From Defluviicoccus sp. (GTDB lineage: Bacteria; Pseudomonadota; Alphaproteobacteria; MPNO01), in NCBI GenBank assembly GCA_022826125.1, contig JAJDVM010000128.1:1-64000 (forward strand): 64,000 nt of DNA. Direction: 5' to 3'. Below are positions 37,101 through 47,504 of the stretch, in pieces. Every line of letters begins with the position of its first letter. The stretch's first letter is position 1. The notes below the pieces were generated by a model. That model searched no databases and had not been told where the DNA came from. It saw only the letters and a list, made by a program, of their open reading frames with translations. Position numbers and translations under genes: made by a program.

Positions 37101-38273
37101 ATGACCACCAGGATCGCCGGAATCGAAACCGTACAGGTGTCCCTGCCGACGCGGCGCGAGCACAAGTGGACCGGGCTCACCGAGCCCATCGGCGGTTACA
37201 TCCTTGTCCGCATGGAAGGCGAGAACGGGCTGGTCGGCTGGGGAGAGGCGCCGGCGCTGAAGGACTGGGGCGGCGATCACGGCCGCTATTTCGGCGAATC
37301 TCCCGCCACGGCCCGGCTCGTGATCGAAACCTATCTGGCGCCGGCGGTTATCGGCCGCGACCCGGCGCAGCCGGCGCTCCTGCACGGCGCCATGGATGCC
37401 GCGATCAAGGGCTACCCCTATGCCAAGGGCGCGGTGGAGATGGCGGCCTACGACCTCGCCGGCCGCACCTACGGCGTGCCGGTGCACCGTCTCCTCGGCG
37501 GGAAGGTGCGCGATGCCGTCCCCATCACCCACTCGATCGGGCTGCTGCCTATCGACGAGGCGGTCGAGGAGTGCAGGATCGTGGTCGCCGAGGGGATCAA
37601 GACGATCAAGATCAAGGTCGGCGTCGATCCCGAGCGCGACGTCGAGATCGTTCACCGGATACGCGAGGCGGTCGGTCCCGCGACCAGGCTCTGCGTCGAT
37701 GCGAATTGCGGCTACCGCACGCCCTACGAGGCAGTCAGGATCATCCGCCGGATGGAGCCCGCCGACCTGATCTACGCCGAACAGCCGGTCGAGGGGATCG
37801 ATGGCCTCGCCGAGGTGAAACGCGCTATCGGCGTGCCGCTGATGGCGGACGAGAGCGCGTGGAACGCACGTGACGTGCTGGAGATCGCCGAGCGCCGGGC
37901 GGCTGACATCGTCTCGATCTACACCACCAAGCCGGGCGGGCTTTACCGCGCGATGCAGGTCGCCGCGGTGGCGCGCGCGGCGGGGTTGATCTCCAACGTC
38001 AACGGCTCGGTGGAGACCGGGGTCGGCAACCTCGCCAACCTCCAGCTCGCCGCCGCGGCCGAACCGGTCGTGCTGAGCTGCGTGGTGCCGGTCTCGATGC
38101 CGGCAGAGCACCACGCGGGACGGATCGGCGGGGTCTATTACGTCGACGACCTGATCGCGGAACCGTTGGCCCATGTCGACGGCGCGGTCCCGGTCCCGAC
38201 CGGTCCCGGCATGGGTGTCGACATCGACGAGGCCAAGATCGAGCGTTATCGCGTGGAGACAGCCGATGCGTGA
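37101..38273 (+). CDS. Mandelate racemase/muconate lactonizing enzyme family (enolase superfamily)
   Basis: ITHSIGLL...KTIKIKVGVDPERDVEIVHRIREAVGPATRLCVDANCGYRTPYEAVRIIRRMEPADLIYAEQPVEG. Confidence 0.93.
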   Translation: MTTRIAGIETVQVSLPTRREHKWTGLTEPIGGYILVRMEGENGLVGWGEAPALKDWGGDHGRYFGESPATARLVIETYLAPAVIGRDPAQPALLHGAMDAAIKGYPYAKGAVEMAAYDLAGRTYGVPVHRLLGGKVRDAVPITHSIGLLPIDEAVEECRIVVAEGIKTIKIKVGVDPERDVEIVHRIREAVGPATRLCVDANCGYRTPYEAVRIIRRMEPADLIYAEQPVEGIDGLAEVKRAIGVPLMADESAWNARDVLEIAERRAADIVSIYTTKPGGLYRAMQVAAVARAAGLISNVNGSVETGVGNLANLQLAAAAEPVVLSCVVPVSMPAEHHAGRIGGVYYVDDLIAEPLAHVDGAVPVPTGPGMGVDIDEAKIERYRVETADA

Positions 38274-39381
38274 GGATGTCGTAACCCGCCTGCGGGAGGA
38301 GATGGAGCGCGTCGGTCTAGACGCAGCTGTCGCGGTCTCGCCGGAGAATTTCGGTTACGTCGCGGGGTTCGTCGTTCCCTCGCAGCCGATCATGCGCTGG
38401 CGGCACGCGATGGCGGTCGTCGGGAAGGACGAAATTGCCTATGTCTGCGTCGACATGGAGGAGACCACCGTCGCCGGGAAAGCGGGCGGCGTTCCGGTCC
38501 GCGCCTGGGGCGAGTTCTCCGACGATGCGATGGCGGTTCTCGCCGATGAACTCCGGGCAATGGGTCTCGCCGGCGCTCGGATCGGGACCGAGCTGGACTA
38601 TTTGCCCGCGGCCGATTTCGCCCGGCTCCGGGCGGCGATGCCGGATGCCGGGTTCGTTCCGGTCGACGCCACGCTGGACCGCATGAGGCGGATCAAGACG
38701 CCGGACGAGATAGAGCTTCTGCGCCGGTTGTCGCGGATTTCCGACAAGGCCATCGGGGACGCATTCGCCGCCGTCTCGCCGGGCGATACCGAGATGGATC
38801 TGGGAGCCGCGCTCACCCGAAGCGTTTACGAACAGGGCGCGGAGCAGTTCCGGCTGATGATCGTCGCGACGGGAAAGCGCAGCGAGCTTCCCAATGTCGG
38901 GCCGACGGACCGGGTGCTGCAACCGCGCGACGTCTGCCGGGTCGAGATCTTCTCGATGATCGGCGGCTACCACGCGGGGGTCTGCCGCACCGCGGTGGTC
39001 AGCGAGCCGCCGGAGCACGCCGAGCGGATCTGGGCCAACCTGGTCGGCTGCAAGCACATGCTGCTCGACATGATCCGCCCGGGCGCGGTGGCGCGCGACA
39101 TCTACGCGGCCTTCCTCGCAGAGTTCGGCAAGCTCGGCCTGCCGCCCATCGCCTTCGTCGGGCACGGGATCGGGCTTAACCTGCACGAGGCGCCCTATTT
39201 GGCCGCGCATGACGACACGGCGCTGGAAGCCGGGACGGTGATGGGCTTCGAGCCGCTGGTCTACCGCACCGGCTACGGCTACGGCATGCAACTCAAGGAC
39301 ATGGTGCTGGTCTCGGACGACGGCGGCGCGGAACTCCTGTCCGACGCCACCGACAACGACCGGCTGATCGTCATCGGCTGA
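38266..39381 (+). CDS. M24 family metallopeptidase (Xaa-Pro peptidase-like)
   Basis: MREDVVTRLREEMERVGLDAAVAVSPENFGYVAGF..., RRIKTPDEIELLRRLSRISDKAIGDAF, FVGHGIGLNLHEAPYL. Confidence 0.9.
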   Translation: MREDVVTRLREEMERVGLDAAVAVSPENFGYVAGFVVPSQPIMRWRHAMAVVGKDEIAYVCVDMEETTVAGKAGGVPVRAWGEFSDDAMAVLADELRAMGLAGARIGTELDYLPAADFARLRAAMPDAGFVPVDATLDRMRRIKTPDEIELLRRLSRISDKAIGDAFAAVSPGDTEMDLGAALTRSVYEQGAEQFRLMIVATGKRSELPNVGPTDRVLQPRDVCRVEIFSMIGGYHAGVCRTAVVSEPPEHAERIWANLVGCKHMLLDMIRPGAVARDIYAAFLAEFGKLGLPPIAFVGHGIGLNLHEAPYLAAHDDTALEAGTVMGFEPLVYRTGYGYGMQLKDMVLVSDDGGAELLSDATDNDRLIVIG

Positions 39382-40357
39382 GTGCCTGAAGCAGGTCGAG
39401 GGCCGCCGCTTCCCCTTTCTCGTCGCCGGCGATCAGCAGCACGGCCTCATCGATCCCCGCCGCTTGGTATTCCGAGATGCGGCGCTGGCAATCCTCGGGC
39501 GTGCCGCAGATCCCGAAGGCTTCCACCGCCTCGTCGGGGATGAGGTCCGCCGCCGCCTTCATGTCGCGCCGGGAAATCGCTTCCTTCACCGCGTCCCGGT
39601 CGATCGGAATGCCCGAGCCGGCGACGCTGGGAGCGACGAAGTCGTTGCGCATCATGAACGCGATCTTGGGACGCAGGAGTTCGATCGCCGCCGCGCGGTC
39701 GCGGTCGACGGCGGTGTAGAGATAGGCGGCGCGCCGCAAGGCCGAGGGATCGCGGCCCGCCGCCCTGGCACCCGCTTCGACCATTGCGAGGGACCGGGCG
39801 GCGTATTCCGCGGTGAGTCCGGCCGAGAGCACCACGCCGTCCGCCTGCTCGCCGGAAAGGCTCAACATCCTCGGCCCCATCGCCGCGACGTAAAGCGGGA
39901 TCGGCGCGGACGCCCGGAACGCCATCCGCATGCCGTCGAGGCGGAACATCTCGCCCTCGAAATCCCCGGCCTCGCCCGACCAGAGCTGGCGCAGGCAGGC
40001 GATGAACTCGCGCATCGCGACGAGCGGCCGTTCCAGCTTCGCGCCGGCTTCGGCGAGGAACATCGGGTTGCCCGAGCCCAGCGCCAGCGCGGCGCGTCCG
40101 GGCGCGGCCTCGGCGATGGTCGCCATCGCCATCGCGACCGAGACCGGCGACCACAGATAGGGGCTGATCGCGGTCGGGACGACCGTCGCCCGCTCCGTCT
40201 TGAGGGCGAACGCGGTGCAGGAGACGAGGGACTGGCGATAGCCCAAATGCTCGGCCATCCAGAGACTGTCGGCGCCCGCCTCCTCGGCGCGACGGGCCAG
40301 CGCGAGCGCATCGTCGAACGAGGCGAACCCGTCGAAGCTCACCCCGAACGCGGTCAT
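39371..40357 (-). CDS. LLM class flavin/F420-dependent oxidoreductase
   Basis: ALARRAEEAGADSLWMAEHLGYRQSLVSCTAFALKTERATVVPTAISPYLWSPVSVAMAMATIAEAAPGRAALALGSGN. Confidence 0.9.
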   Translation of the reverse strand: MTAFGVSFDGFASFDDALALARRAEEAGADSLWMAEHLGYRQSLVSCTAFALKTERATVVPTAISPYLWSPVSVAMAMATIAEAAPGRAALALGSGNPMFLAEAGAKLERPLVAMREFIACLRQLWSGEAGDFEGEMFRLDGMRMAFRASAPIPLYVAAMGPRMLSLSGEQADGVVLSAGLTAEYAARSLAMVEAGARAAGRDPSALRRAAYLYTAVDRDRAAAIELLRPKIAFMMRNDFVAPSVAGSGIPIDRDAVKEAISRRDMKAAADLIPDEAVEAFGICGTPEDCQRRISEYQAAGIDEAVLLIAGDEKGEAAALDLLQALSR

Positions 40358-41460
40358 GCCTCCCCGTCCCGCACCAGGCGGTGGAGCGCGGCCGGATCGA
40401 GCCCGGCGATTCCCATGCGTTCCAGCGTCAGCCCCTCGGCGGCGTAGTGAATTCCGGTCGCCGCCGAGAGCAGCGCGATGTGGCTGTCGATGGTCGGCGT
40501 CGGCACCCCTGCGAGGCGCCCGAAGGCAGCGAAGGGCACCAGACCGTAGCCCACGTCCTCGTGCACGTAGCGGTGGTCGAGCGAAGGCGGGCTGCGGAGG
40601 GTCGCGTTGGGCGCGCTCTCCCGGCAGGCGCGCGAGATGGACCCGCTTTCCATCGCCTCCCGGGTGGTGAGCCCGGCATTGTGAAAGACCTCGAGGAACG
40701 GGGTCGCCGGCACGTCGAGCGCGCGGGCGACGGCGAGGCGCTCGGCGTCGATCTCCGCCGTTACCCTTCCGACCGCGTCGGTCACGCCTTCCCGGTAGAA
40801 CAGGAAATCTCCGTCGGTCGATTCGATCCATCCCGCGTTCAGCAGCATGCCCGGCGGATGGAAGACCGCGTTGATGTTGGCAAGCCCGGTTTCGAGCACG
40901 CTGGAGACGGGCCGGATTTCGGGGAAGAGCGGGGAGATCGCCCCGTGCAGCCGTTCGGTCGCCTTGCCGGGAAGCGCCGCGAACATCAGGGACTTGGTGT
41001 AGCTGTATATCCCCACCGTCGCGGGTGCTTCGATCCGGCTGATGAAGGTAAGGGTCACCGTCTCGCAGGTCTCCAGCGGCGCCGAATGGCCGGCCTGGCG
41101 CATCTCGGCCTGGAAATGGAGCCCTCCCCCGGTATGGCCGGGATCGAGAAAGACCGGCGTGCCCTCCTTCAGCACCCCGGCGAGGCGTTCGGCGTAATAC
41201 GCGTGCGCGACCGAGGGGACGACCAGCATCACGAGGTCAGCGCCGTCGACCGCCTCGACAACGTTGGTGGTCAGCAGAGCCGGCACTTCGCGGCTCTCGA
41301 AGATGCCGCGCGTATCGATTCCGCCGTTTTCGCGAATCGGATCCAGGCTTTCCTCGCGGCGGGCGTGCAGCCGGACCTCGAAGCCCTTGCGCGTCAGGTC
41401 CGCCGCCGCGGCGTAGCCGCCGTGCCCCGCCCCCATCACCGCTACCGACCGGATTTCCAT
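40354..41460 (-). CDS. NAD/NADP octopine/nopaline (opine) dehydrogenase family protein
   Basis: 368 aa; SVAVMGAGHGGYAAAADLTRKGFEVRLHAR..., DLVMLVVPSVAHAYYAERLAG, NINAVFHPPGMLLNAG. Confidence 0.88.
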   Translation of the reverse strand: MEIRSVAVMGAGHGGYAAAADLTRKGFEVRLHARREESLDPIRENGGIDTRGIFESREVPALLTTNVVEAVDGADLVMLVVPSVAHAYYAERLAGVLKEGTPVFLDPGHTGGGLHFQAEMRQAGHSAPLETCETVTLTFISRIEAPATVGIYSYTKSLMFAALPGKATERLHGAISPLFPEIRPVSSVLETGLANINAVFHPPGMLLNAGWIESTDGDFLFYREGVTDAVGRVTAEIDAERLAVARALDVPATPFLEVFHNAGLTTREAMESGSISRACRESAPNATLRSPPSLDHRYVHEDVGYGLVPFAAFGRLAGVPTPTIDSHIALLSAATGIHYAAEGLTLERMGIAGLDPAALHRLVRDGEA

Positions 41461-41541
41461 CGGACGATCTTGCGGACGGCGGCGGGCGCGGGCAAGCCTT
41501 GCGAAGGGCGCACGATCGGAATCGGGCGCAGGCCCGGCCGT

Positions 41542-42543
41542 TCAACCCCTCCGGTTCTGCGTGAGGACGATCCGGCCTCGCGCGGTACGGTCGCGGATGG
41601 CGGCGAGCGCGTCGGCGAATTTCTCAAGCGGCAGAATGCGCGTCGGCAGGGGCGCGATCCTGCCCGCCTCGTAGAGCGCGTAGATTTCCTCGAAGCACCT
41701 GGCGGTCAGGTCCGGCCGTCGCCTGCGGTAATCGCCGATCTGCAGGCCGCTCACGTCGATGTTGCGGACGAGCAGGTAATTGGCCCGGATGGTCGGAATC
41801 CGTCCGGCGGCGAACCCGACCACCACCAGCCGTCCGCACCAGGCAAGCGCGCGAATCGCGGCGTCGAAGATCGCGTCCCCGAGCGGATCGATGACGATGT
41901 CGGCGCCGTGTCCCCCGGTCGCAGCATGGACCTGTTCCCGCAGGCTGTCGTGGATGTCCTCGCGCGCGAGGTCGACGATCGCATCGGCCCCGGCCTCGCG
42001 CACCATGCCGGCCTTCGAGGCGCTGGCGACGCCCGCGAGCACCTTCGCGCCGAGCGCCTTTGCGAGCTGTACCGCTGCCAGACCGACCCCCCCGGTCGCG
42101 CCCAGAACCAGCACCGTCTCCCCGTCCGCGTAGCGGCCGCGCTCCCGCAGAGAGAACCACGCCGTGTCGTAGACGAGCGCCATGGAGGCCGCGTCCTCGA
42201 ACGGCATGGAGGCGGGGATCCGGTGGCACTGGGCAGCCGGTACGGAGATGAGCTCGGCGAAGCCCCCGGCCGGCTCGCACATCGCGACCACCCGGTCCCC
42301 GGCGGCGAAACCCGCAACCTCCGCGCCTGCCGAGCGCACGATACCCGCCGGCCCCTTGCCGGGGATGAACGGCAGCCCGGGCTTCGACTGGTGCCTGCCT
42401 CCCATCAACAATATGTCGACATAGTTCGCGGCGGTGGCATGCACCTCCACCAGCAGATCGACGGGACCGGGCACCGGGTCGGGCACTTCGCGGATCGCCG
42501 CGTTTTCGATAGGCCCGAACGCGTCGACGACGACGGCACGCAT
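41542..42543 (-). CDS. Quinone oxidoreductase / zinc-binding-type alcohol dehydrogenase (MDR) family
   Basis: 333 aa; ETVLVLGATGGVGLAAVQLAKALGAKVLAGVASASKAGMVREAGADAIVD. Confidence 0.93.
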   Translation of the reverse strand: MRAVVVDAFGPIENAAIREVPDPVPGPVDLLVEVHATAANYVDILLMGGRHQSKPGLPFIPGKGPAGIVRSAGAEVAGFAAGDRVVAMCEPAGGFAELISVPAAQCHRIPASMPFEDAASMALVYDTAWFSLRERGRYADGETVLVLGATGGVGLAAVQLAKALGAKVLAGVASASKAGMVREAGADAIVDLAREDIHDSLREQVHAATGGHGADIVIDPLGDAIFDAAIRALAWCGRLVVVGFAAGRIPTIRANYLLVRNIDVSGLQIGDYRRRRPDLTARCFEEIYALYEAGRIAPLPTRILPLEKFADALAAIRDRTARGRIVLTQNRRG

Positions 42544-42559
42544 GGTTCGTCCTCCCGGT

Positions 42560-44206
42560 TCAGTCCGATGTCTGGGCGCGTATGGAGACAGGCGTTTCCC
42601 GCCCGTCGCGGATTCGTTCTACGATATCCCGCTTCTCGATCTTGCCGTTGCTCATCAAGGGTATCTCGGAAAGCTCGAGCCAGAATTCCGGCATGTCGTA
42701 GTGCGAAAGTCCCTCCACGGCGAGGTAATCAAGGACCTGCTCCGCCGGAACGGCCTCTCCGCTCCTGAACATCACGGCGAGGCAGACGCGCTCGCCCAAC
42801 CGGTCGTCGGCGACGGGTATTGCGGCGGCCCGCTCGATACAGGCGTGGCGCATCGCGAGCTCTTCGATCCTCGCCGGGTTGATATTGTGGCCGCCGCGGA
42901 TGATGACCTCCTTCTTGCGCCCGGTGAGGCGGAGATATCCGTTCTCGTCGACCCAGCCCATGTCGCCGGTCATGAACCAGCCGTCGTCGTTGAAACTCGA
43001 TTCGGTGGCGAGCTGGTCGTCGAAATAGCCGAGCATCAGGCTTGCGCCGCGTCCGGCGAGCAGCCCGACCTCGCCCGGCGGCAGGCGTACCGTCGGGTTT
43101 TCCTCTTCGAAGATCGCGATGTCGTAACCCGGGCACGCCTTGCCGGAAGACGCCACGATCAGTTCCGGATCGTCGTGGGGCATGGTGTATTGGTGGCCGT
43201 TGGTCTCCGTCATGCCGTAGCCGCTCTGCGGCACGATTCCGCGGGCCATCAGCCCGGACAGGACATGGCAGGGGACCGCGGCGCCTGAGACCCGGAACGC
43301 CCCGAGCCGGCCGACGCCGGCGAGGCCGCGCCGTTTCAGTTCGGCCAGCAGATCGATGGCATGGGTCGGCACGCCCACCAGGTATGTCGTTCCGGTCTCG
43401 ACCAGCCGGTCGACGAGGCTTTCGCCGCGCGCCACGTCATGGACGACATATTCCGCGCCGCCGACGATCGCGGTCAGCAGCGAGCCGATCCCCAAATTGT
43501 GGCTGAACGGGCTGAGAGAACACACCACCGAGTCCGCGCCGATGCGCCAGTCGGTGGAGATCGCACGCGCCGTGACCAGCAACGTGTTGTCGCTGTGCAT
43601 GACGCCCTTCGGTGCCCCGGTAGAGCCCGAGGTGAAGGCAATGTAGCTGACGCAGTCGGGATCGGTCGCGGGCGGCGGCGCGTCCGCTCCGGGCGACATG
43701 TCCAGCAGGGTCGAATTCGCGGCATCGCCCAGCCGCCACAGGTGCCGCAACGACCGCAAGCCCTCTGCGGCCTGCGCAATGCCGTCGCTCGCCCCGTCCG
43801 CGCCGAACCCCGCCTGATAGACCAGCCCGGCCGCCCGCATTCGGTCCAGGAGGCTCGCAACCTCGGCCACCGTGTGGTTGCGGTGCGGCGAAGGGCATAC
43901 GACAAACCCGTTGCGCGAGCAGGCGAGCAACGCGATCGCGGAATCGATACGATCAGGCATCCACAGCGCGAGCCGATGTCCCGGAACAAGGCCCCGCGCG
44001 GCGAGATCGGCGGCGAAGCGGTCCGCCGCGTCGATCAGTTCCGCCCATGTCAGACGCCGGTGGCGGTCGCGCAGGGCGGGCCGGTCGGGAGAATGCTTCG
44101 CGTGCCCGCGCGCCACCGCGTAGACGGTCTCGTCGCGCCACCAGCCGCGCCGGTAATAGTCTTCGAGCGATGCCCGGCTCAGCAGCGACAGGAGACGGGA
44201 TGTCAT
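42560..44206 (-). CDS. AMP-dependent acyl-CoA synthetase/ligase
   Basis: 548 aa; SYIAFTSGSTGAPKGVMHSDNTLL, GYGMTETNGHQYT, GWFMTGDMGWVDENGYLRLTGRKKEVIIRGGHNINPARIE. Confidence 0.94.
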   Translation of the reverse strand: MTSRLLSLLSRASLEDYYRRGWWRDETVYAVARGHAKHSPDRPALRDRHRRLTWAELIDAADRFAADLAARGLVPGHRLALWMPDRIDSAIALLACSRNGFVVCPSPHRNHTVAEVASLLDRMRAAGLVYQAGFGADGASDGIAQAAEGLRSLRHLWRLGDAANSTLLDMSPGADAPPPATDPDCVSYIAFTSGSTGAPKGVMHSDNTLLVTARAISTDWRIGADSVVCSLSPFSHNLGIGSLLTAIVGGAEYVVHDVARGESLVDRLVETGTTYLVGVPTHAIDLLAELKRRGLAGVGRLGAFRVSGAAVPCHVLSGLMARGIVPQSGYGMTETNGHQYTMPHDDPELIVASSGKACPGYDIAIFEEENPTVRLPPGEVGLLAGRGASLMLGYFDDQLATESSFNDDGWFMTGDMGWVDENGYLRLTGRKKEVIIRGGHNINPARIEELAMRHACIERAAAIPVADDRLGERVCLAVMFRSGEAVPAEQVLDYLAVEGLSHYDMPEFWLELSEIPLMSNGKIEKRDIVERIRDGRETPVSIRAQTSD

Positions 44207-44327
44207 GGAAATGCCCTTATAGGGGGTCGGTCCCGGAACCGCCAGACTGACACCGGGACGCGCATGTGGGATCGTGGTACCGGCTTCCCTCCGCCGACCG
44301 TTTTCCCAACAATCGAGGTGACCGACC

Positions 44328-45749
44328 GTGACCGTCCTGTCGAATACCCGTTACGCGTCTGACCTGCACGGCTTCATCGAGTTTCTCGAGACCGAGCATC
44401 CCGAGGAGATCGTCCGCATCGCTAAGGAGGTCGATCCGAAATTCGAGGTTTCGGGCATCCTGCACCGGCTGGAAAAGGACGGGCGCTATCCGCTTGCGAT
44501 CTTCGAAAACGTCAAGGGGTCCGGGATACCGCTGGTCGCCAATATGCATGCCGGCTTCGAGCGGCTCGGGCTTGCGATCGGCATGACCGGTGGCAGCGTG
44601 CGGGACTTCGTCGCCGAGTGTGCGGCGCGCCAGAGCGAACCCATCGCGCCCCGGATCGTCGACACAGGCCCGGTGCACGAAACGGTCGCCACCGGCGCGG
44701 ATGTCGACGTGGACGAGCTGCCGATCTGCACCTATCACGAGCTCGACGCCGGGAAATACATCACCGCCGGGCTTTCGGTGATGCGCGATCCCGACACCGG
44801 CACCGCCAATGTCGGCATCTACCGTCACATGGTGCACGGGAAGAACCTGCTCGGAATACAGCTGTCGGAGACCGCGGACGGCAACATCATCTGGAAGAAA
44901 TACGAGCGCCTCGGCAAACCCTGTCCCATCGCCATCGTCATCGGCCATCACCCGGCGGTGTTCATCGGCTCGCTGGCGTTCTCCAGCCTGGATTCCGATG
45001 AGTTTCATATCGCCGGCGGGATGCTGCAGCGGCCGCTCCAGCTGGTGAAGTGCAAGACAATTCCGCTGGAGGTGCCGGCGGACGCCGAAATAGTGCTTGA
45101 ATGCGAGACGCGGCCCGGCGAGCGTCTGCCCGAGGCCCCGTTCGGGGAATATCCGGGTACGTACGGGCCGCAGCGGGACAATCCAGTGCTGGAGATCAAG
45201 GCGATAACCCGGCGCAACGCACCGCTCTACCAGAACGCCTTCGTCGGACACTCGGACAACCTCCTGCTGTCCGGGCTGATGCGCACCGCCTTCATCGAGG
45301 ACGCGGTCAGGATCGCCTGTCCGACGGTGAAGGAGGTCGCGGTTCCGCGTTCCGGGCGTTACCGGTTCGTGTGCTATATCGCCGTCGAGACCATGATCGA
45401 GGGCGAGGCCAAGCAGGCCGCGATGGCCGCGTTCGTCGCCGATCCGTTTCTCAAGTTCGCGGTGGTGGTCGACCACGACGTCGATATCGGCAGCGACGCC
45501 GACGTGATGCATGCCATCGCCACCCGGGTCCGCGGCGACCGCGACATCTTCATGGTGCCCTACGCCAAGGGGTCGCCGCTCGATCCGGCCTCCTACGACC
45601 CCGGGGGCGGGTCCCACCTCGTCACGAAGGTGGGAATCGACGCGACCCGCAAGGAGGACTATCCGCCGGAAATCTCCGTCCCGGGCGCGGACGCGCTCGA
45701 CCTCGCCGACTACATCCCCGGCTACGAGCCGCCCAAGACCTCGATATAA
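44328..45749 (+). CDS. UbiD family decarboxylase
   Basis: 473 aa; LHGFIEFLETEHPEEIVRIAKEVDPKFEVSGIL..., NVGIYRHMVHGKNLLGIQ, PGERLPEAPFGEYPGTYG. Confidence 0.93.
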   Translation: MTVLSNTRYASDLHGFIEFLETEHPEEIVRIAKEVDPKFEVSGILHRLEKDGRYPLAIFENVKGSGIPLVANMHAGFERLGLAIGMTGGSVRDFVAECAARQSEPIAPRIVDTGPVHETVATGADVDVDELPICTYHELDAGKYITAGLSVMRDPDTGTANVGIYRHMVHGKNLLGIQLSETADGNIIWKKYERLGKPCPIAIVIGHHPAVFIGSLAFSSLDSDEFHIAGGMLQRPLQLVKCKTIPLEVPADAEIVLECETRPGERLPEAPFGEYPGTYGPQRDNPVLEIKAITRRNAPLYQNAFVGHSDNLLLSGLMRTAFIEDAVRIACPTVKEVAVPRSGRYRFVCYIAVETMIEGEAKQAAMAAFVADPFLKFAVVVDHDVDIGSDADVMHAIATRVRGDRDIFMVPYAKGSPLDPASYDPGGGSHLVTKVGIDATRKEDYPPEISVPGADALDLADYIPGYEPPKTSI

Positions 45750-45848
45750 GCCCGGGACAAGCCCGGCCGTCCCGCCGGTGGCAGTCGCCCGCCCGTTTGG
45801 CTAATCTCGCGCGCGATGTCCGGGACAGGCGCGACACAAGACCTTCCG

Positions 45849-47504
45849 ATGAACGACCGGAGCGAAGCCCGCGCGAGGCTGGCCGAGGCCATGGCCTACG
45901 ATCCGCGGCTCGCCGCGCGCTACCGCAGCGAAGGGCTGTGGCGCGACGAGCTGCTGACCGACTGGCTCGACCGCACCGTCGCGGAAACGCCCGACGCCGC
46001 CGCGATCGTCATGGCCGAAGATAGCATGACGTTCGCCGAGCTCGGCGCGTTGAGCGACCGCCTTGCGGCCGGATTCCAGCGCCTCGGCATCGGGATGGGC
46101 GATGTCGTCGGCGTCCAGCTGCGCAACGGACCCTATTGGGTGGCCATTCACGTCGCGCTTTGCCGCATCGGAGCGGTGATGACCGGTATCCACCTGACCT
46201 TCCGCGAGTCCGAGTGCGAGCGGGCGCTCGCGTTCGGCGAGGCCGTGGCGATCGTTTGCGAGAAGGCGATGGGGGATTTCGCCATCGCCGAAACCATGCT
46301 TCGTCTGAAGGCGCGGCTACCCTCGCTGAACCACGTGATCGTCGCGGGCGGCGGGCCGGAGGGAACCGTCGCGCTCGAAGCGCTGGAGGACGAGGCGCGT
46401 CCCCATGCCGAGCGCGCCGATGCGTCCGGCCCTTTCATCATGCTTTACACGTCGGGCTCCACCAGTCGGCCCAAGGCGGTGCCGCTCAGCTACAACAATC
46501 TGCTGACCAACGCGCGGGGGAGCGCGGGCGTGTTCGGGATCACCGCGCGGGACCGGATCCTGGCGGCCGGCCCGTTCGCGCATCTCTATTCGCTGCACAG
46601 CCCGCATTTTTCGCTGCTGACCGGGGCGGCGCAGGTGATCCTGCCCGTCTACGAGAAGAGCGCGTTCGTCGATCTGGTCGAAAAAACGCGGCCGACGATC
46701 GTGTTCGCCGTGCCGGCCCACATCTTTCCCTGCCTCGCCGAAGGCTTGCTGGACAGCCGCGACTGGTCCTCGGTGCGTCTTCTGCTGATAGCGGGAGCGG
46801 CGGTTTCGGGAGACCTCGTTCGGGAGCTGGACTCCAGGCTGCCGAACGGAAGGGTGATCCAGCTCTGGGGAATGACCGAGATGCAGGCCGGCCTCTATAC
46901 CCGGCCCGAAGATCCGGTGGATTTCCCGGCGACGACCTGCGGACGGCCGAGCCCGGGAACCGAGATCCGGATCGCCACCGACGATGGCGAGGCGCTGCCG
47001 CGGGGGGCGGAGGGAGAATTGCAGGTGCGGGGTGCTTCGGTCTTCCCCGGCTATCTTCACGACCCGGAAGCGAATGCCGAGGCGTTCACCCATGACCGCT
47101 GGTTTCGCACCGGCGACCTGGCGGCGGTGGACGAGCACGGCAACGTAGTCCTCAAGGGCCGCATCAAGGACACCGTCAACCGCGGCGGGGTGAAATACAG
47201 CACCCGCGAGGTCGAGGACCTGCTGCTCGACCACCCGGCGGTGGACCAGGCGGCGGTGGTGCCGGCGCCGCATCCCCGGCTGGGCGAGATCGGCTGCGCC
47301 TTCGCCGTCACCCGCGACGACATAGCGGTGACGCTGGACGATCTCTGCGCGTATCTTCTCGGACAGGGGATCGCCAAGTACAAGCTGCCCGAACGGCTCG
47401 AGCTGATCGGCGAGATGCCGCTCGGGCCGTCGCGCAAGATCGACAAGGAGACGCTGAAGGCGATGGCAGCCGAGACACGGACAACCGGGGTGGGGGCGCG
47501 GTGA
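45849..47504 (+). CDS. AMP-dependent acyl-CoA synthetase/ligase
   Basis: FIMLYTSGSTSRPKAVPLSYNNLLTNARG, LWGMTEMQAGLYT, RWFRTGDLAAVDEHGNVVLKGRIKDTVNRGGVKYSTREVE; start could be 45816 or 45849. Confidence 0.93.
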   Translation: MNDRSEARARLAEAMAYDPRLAARYRSEGLWRDELLTDWLDRTVAETPDAAAIVMAEDSMTFAELGALSDRLAAGFQRLGIGMGDVVGVQLRNGPYWVAIHVALCRIGAVMTGIHLTFRESECERALAFGEAVAIVCEKAMGDFAIAETMLRLKARLPSLNHVIVAGGGPEGTVALEALEDEARPHAERADASGPFIMLYTSGSTSRPKAVPLSYNNLLTNARGSAGVFGITARDRILAAGPFAHLYSLHSPHFSLLTGAAQVILPVYEKSAFVDLVEKTRPTIVFAVPAHIFPCLAEGLLDSRDWSSVRLLLIAGAAVSGDLVRELDSRLPNGRVIQLWGMTEMQAGLYTRPEDPVDFPATTCGRPSPGTEIRIATDDGEALPRGAEGELQVRGASVFPGYLHDPEANAEAFTHDRWFRTGDLAAVDEHGNVVLKGRIKDTVNRGGVKYSTREVEDLLLDHPAVDQAAVVPAPHPRLGEIGCAFAVTRDDIAVTLDDLCAYLLGQGIAKYKLPERLELIGEMPLGPSRKIDKETLKAMAAETRTTGVGAR

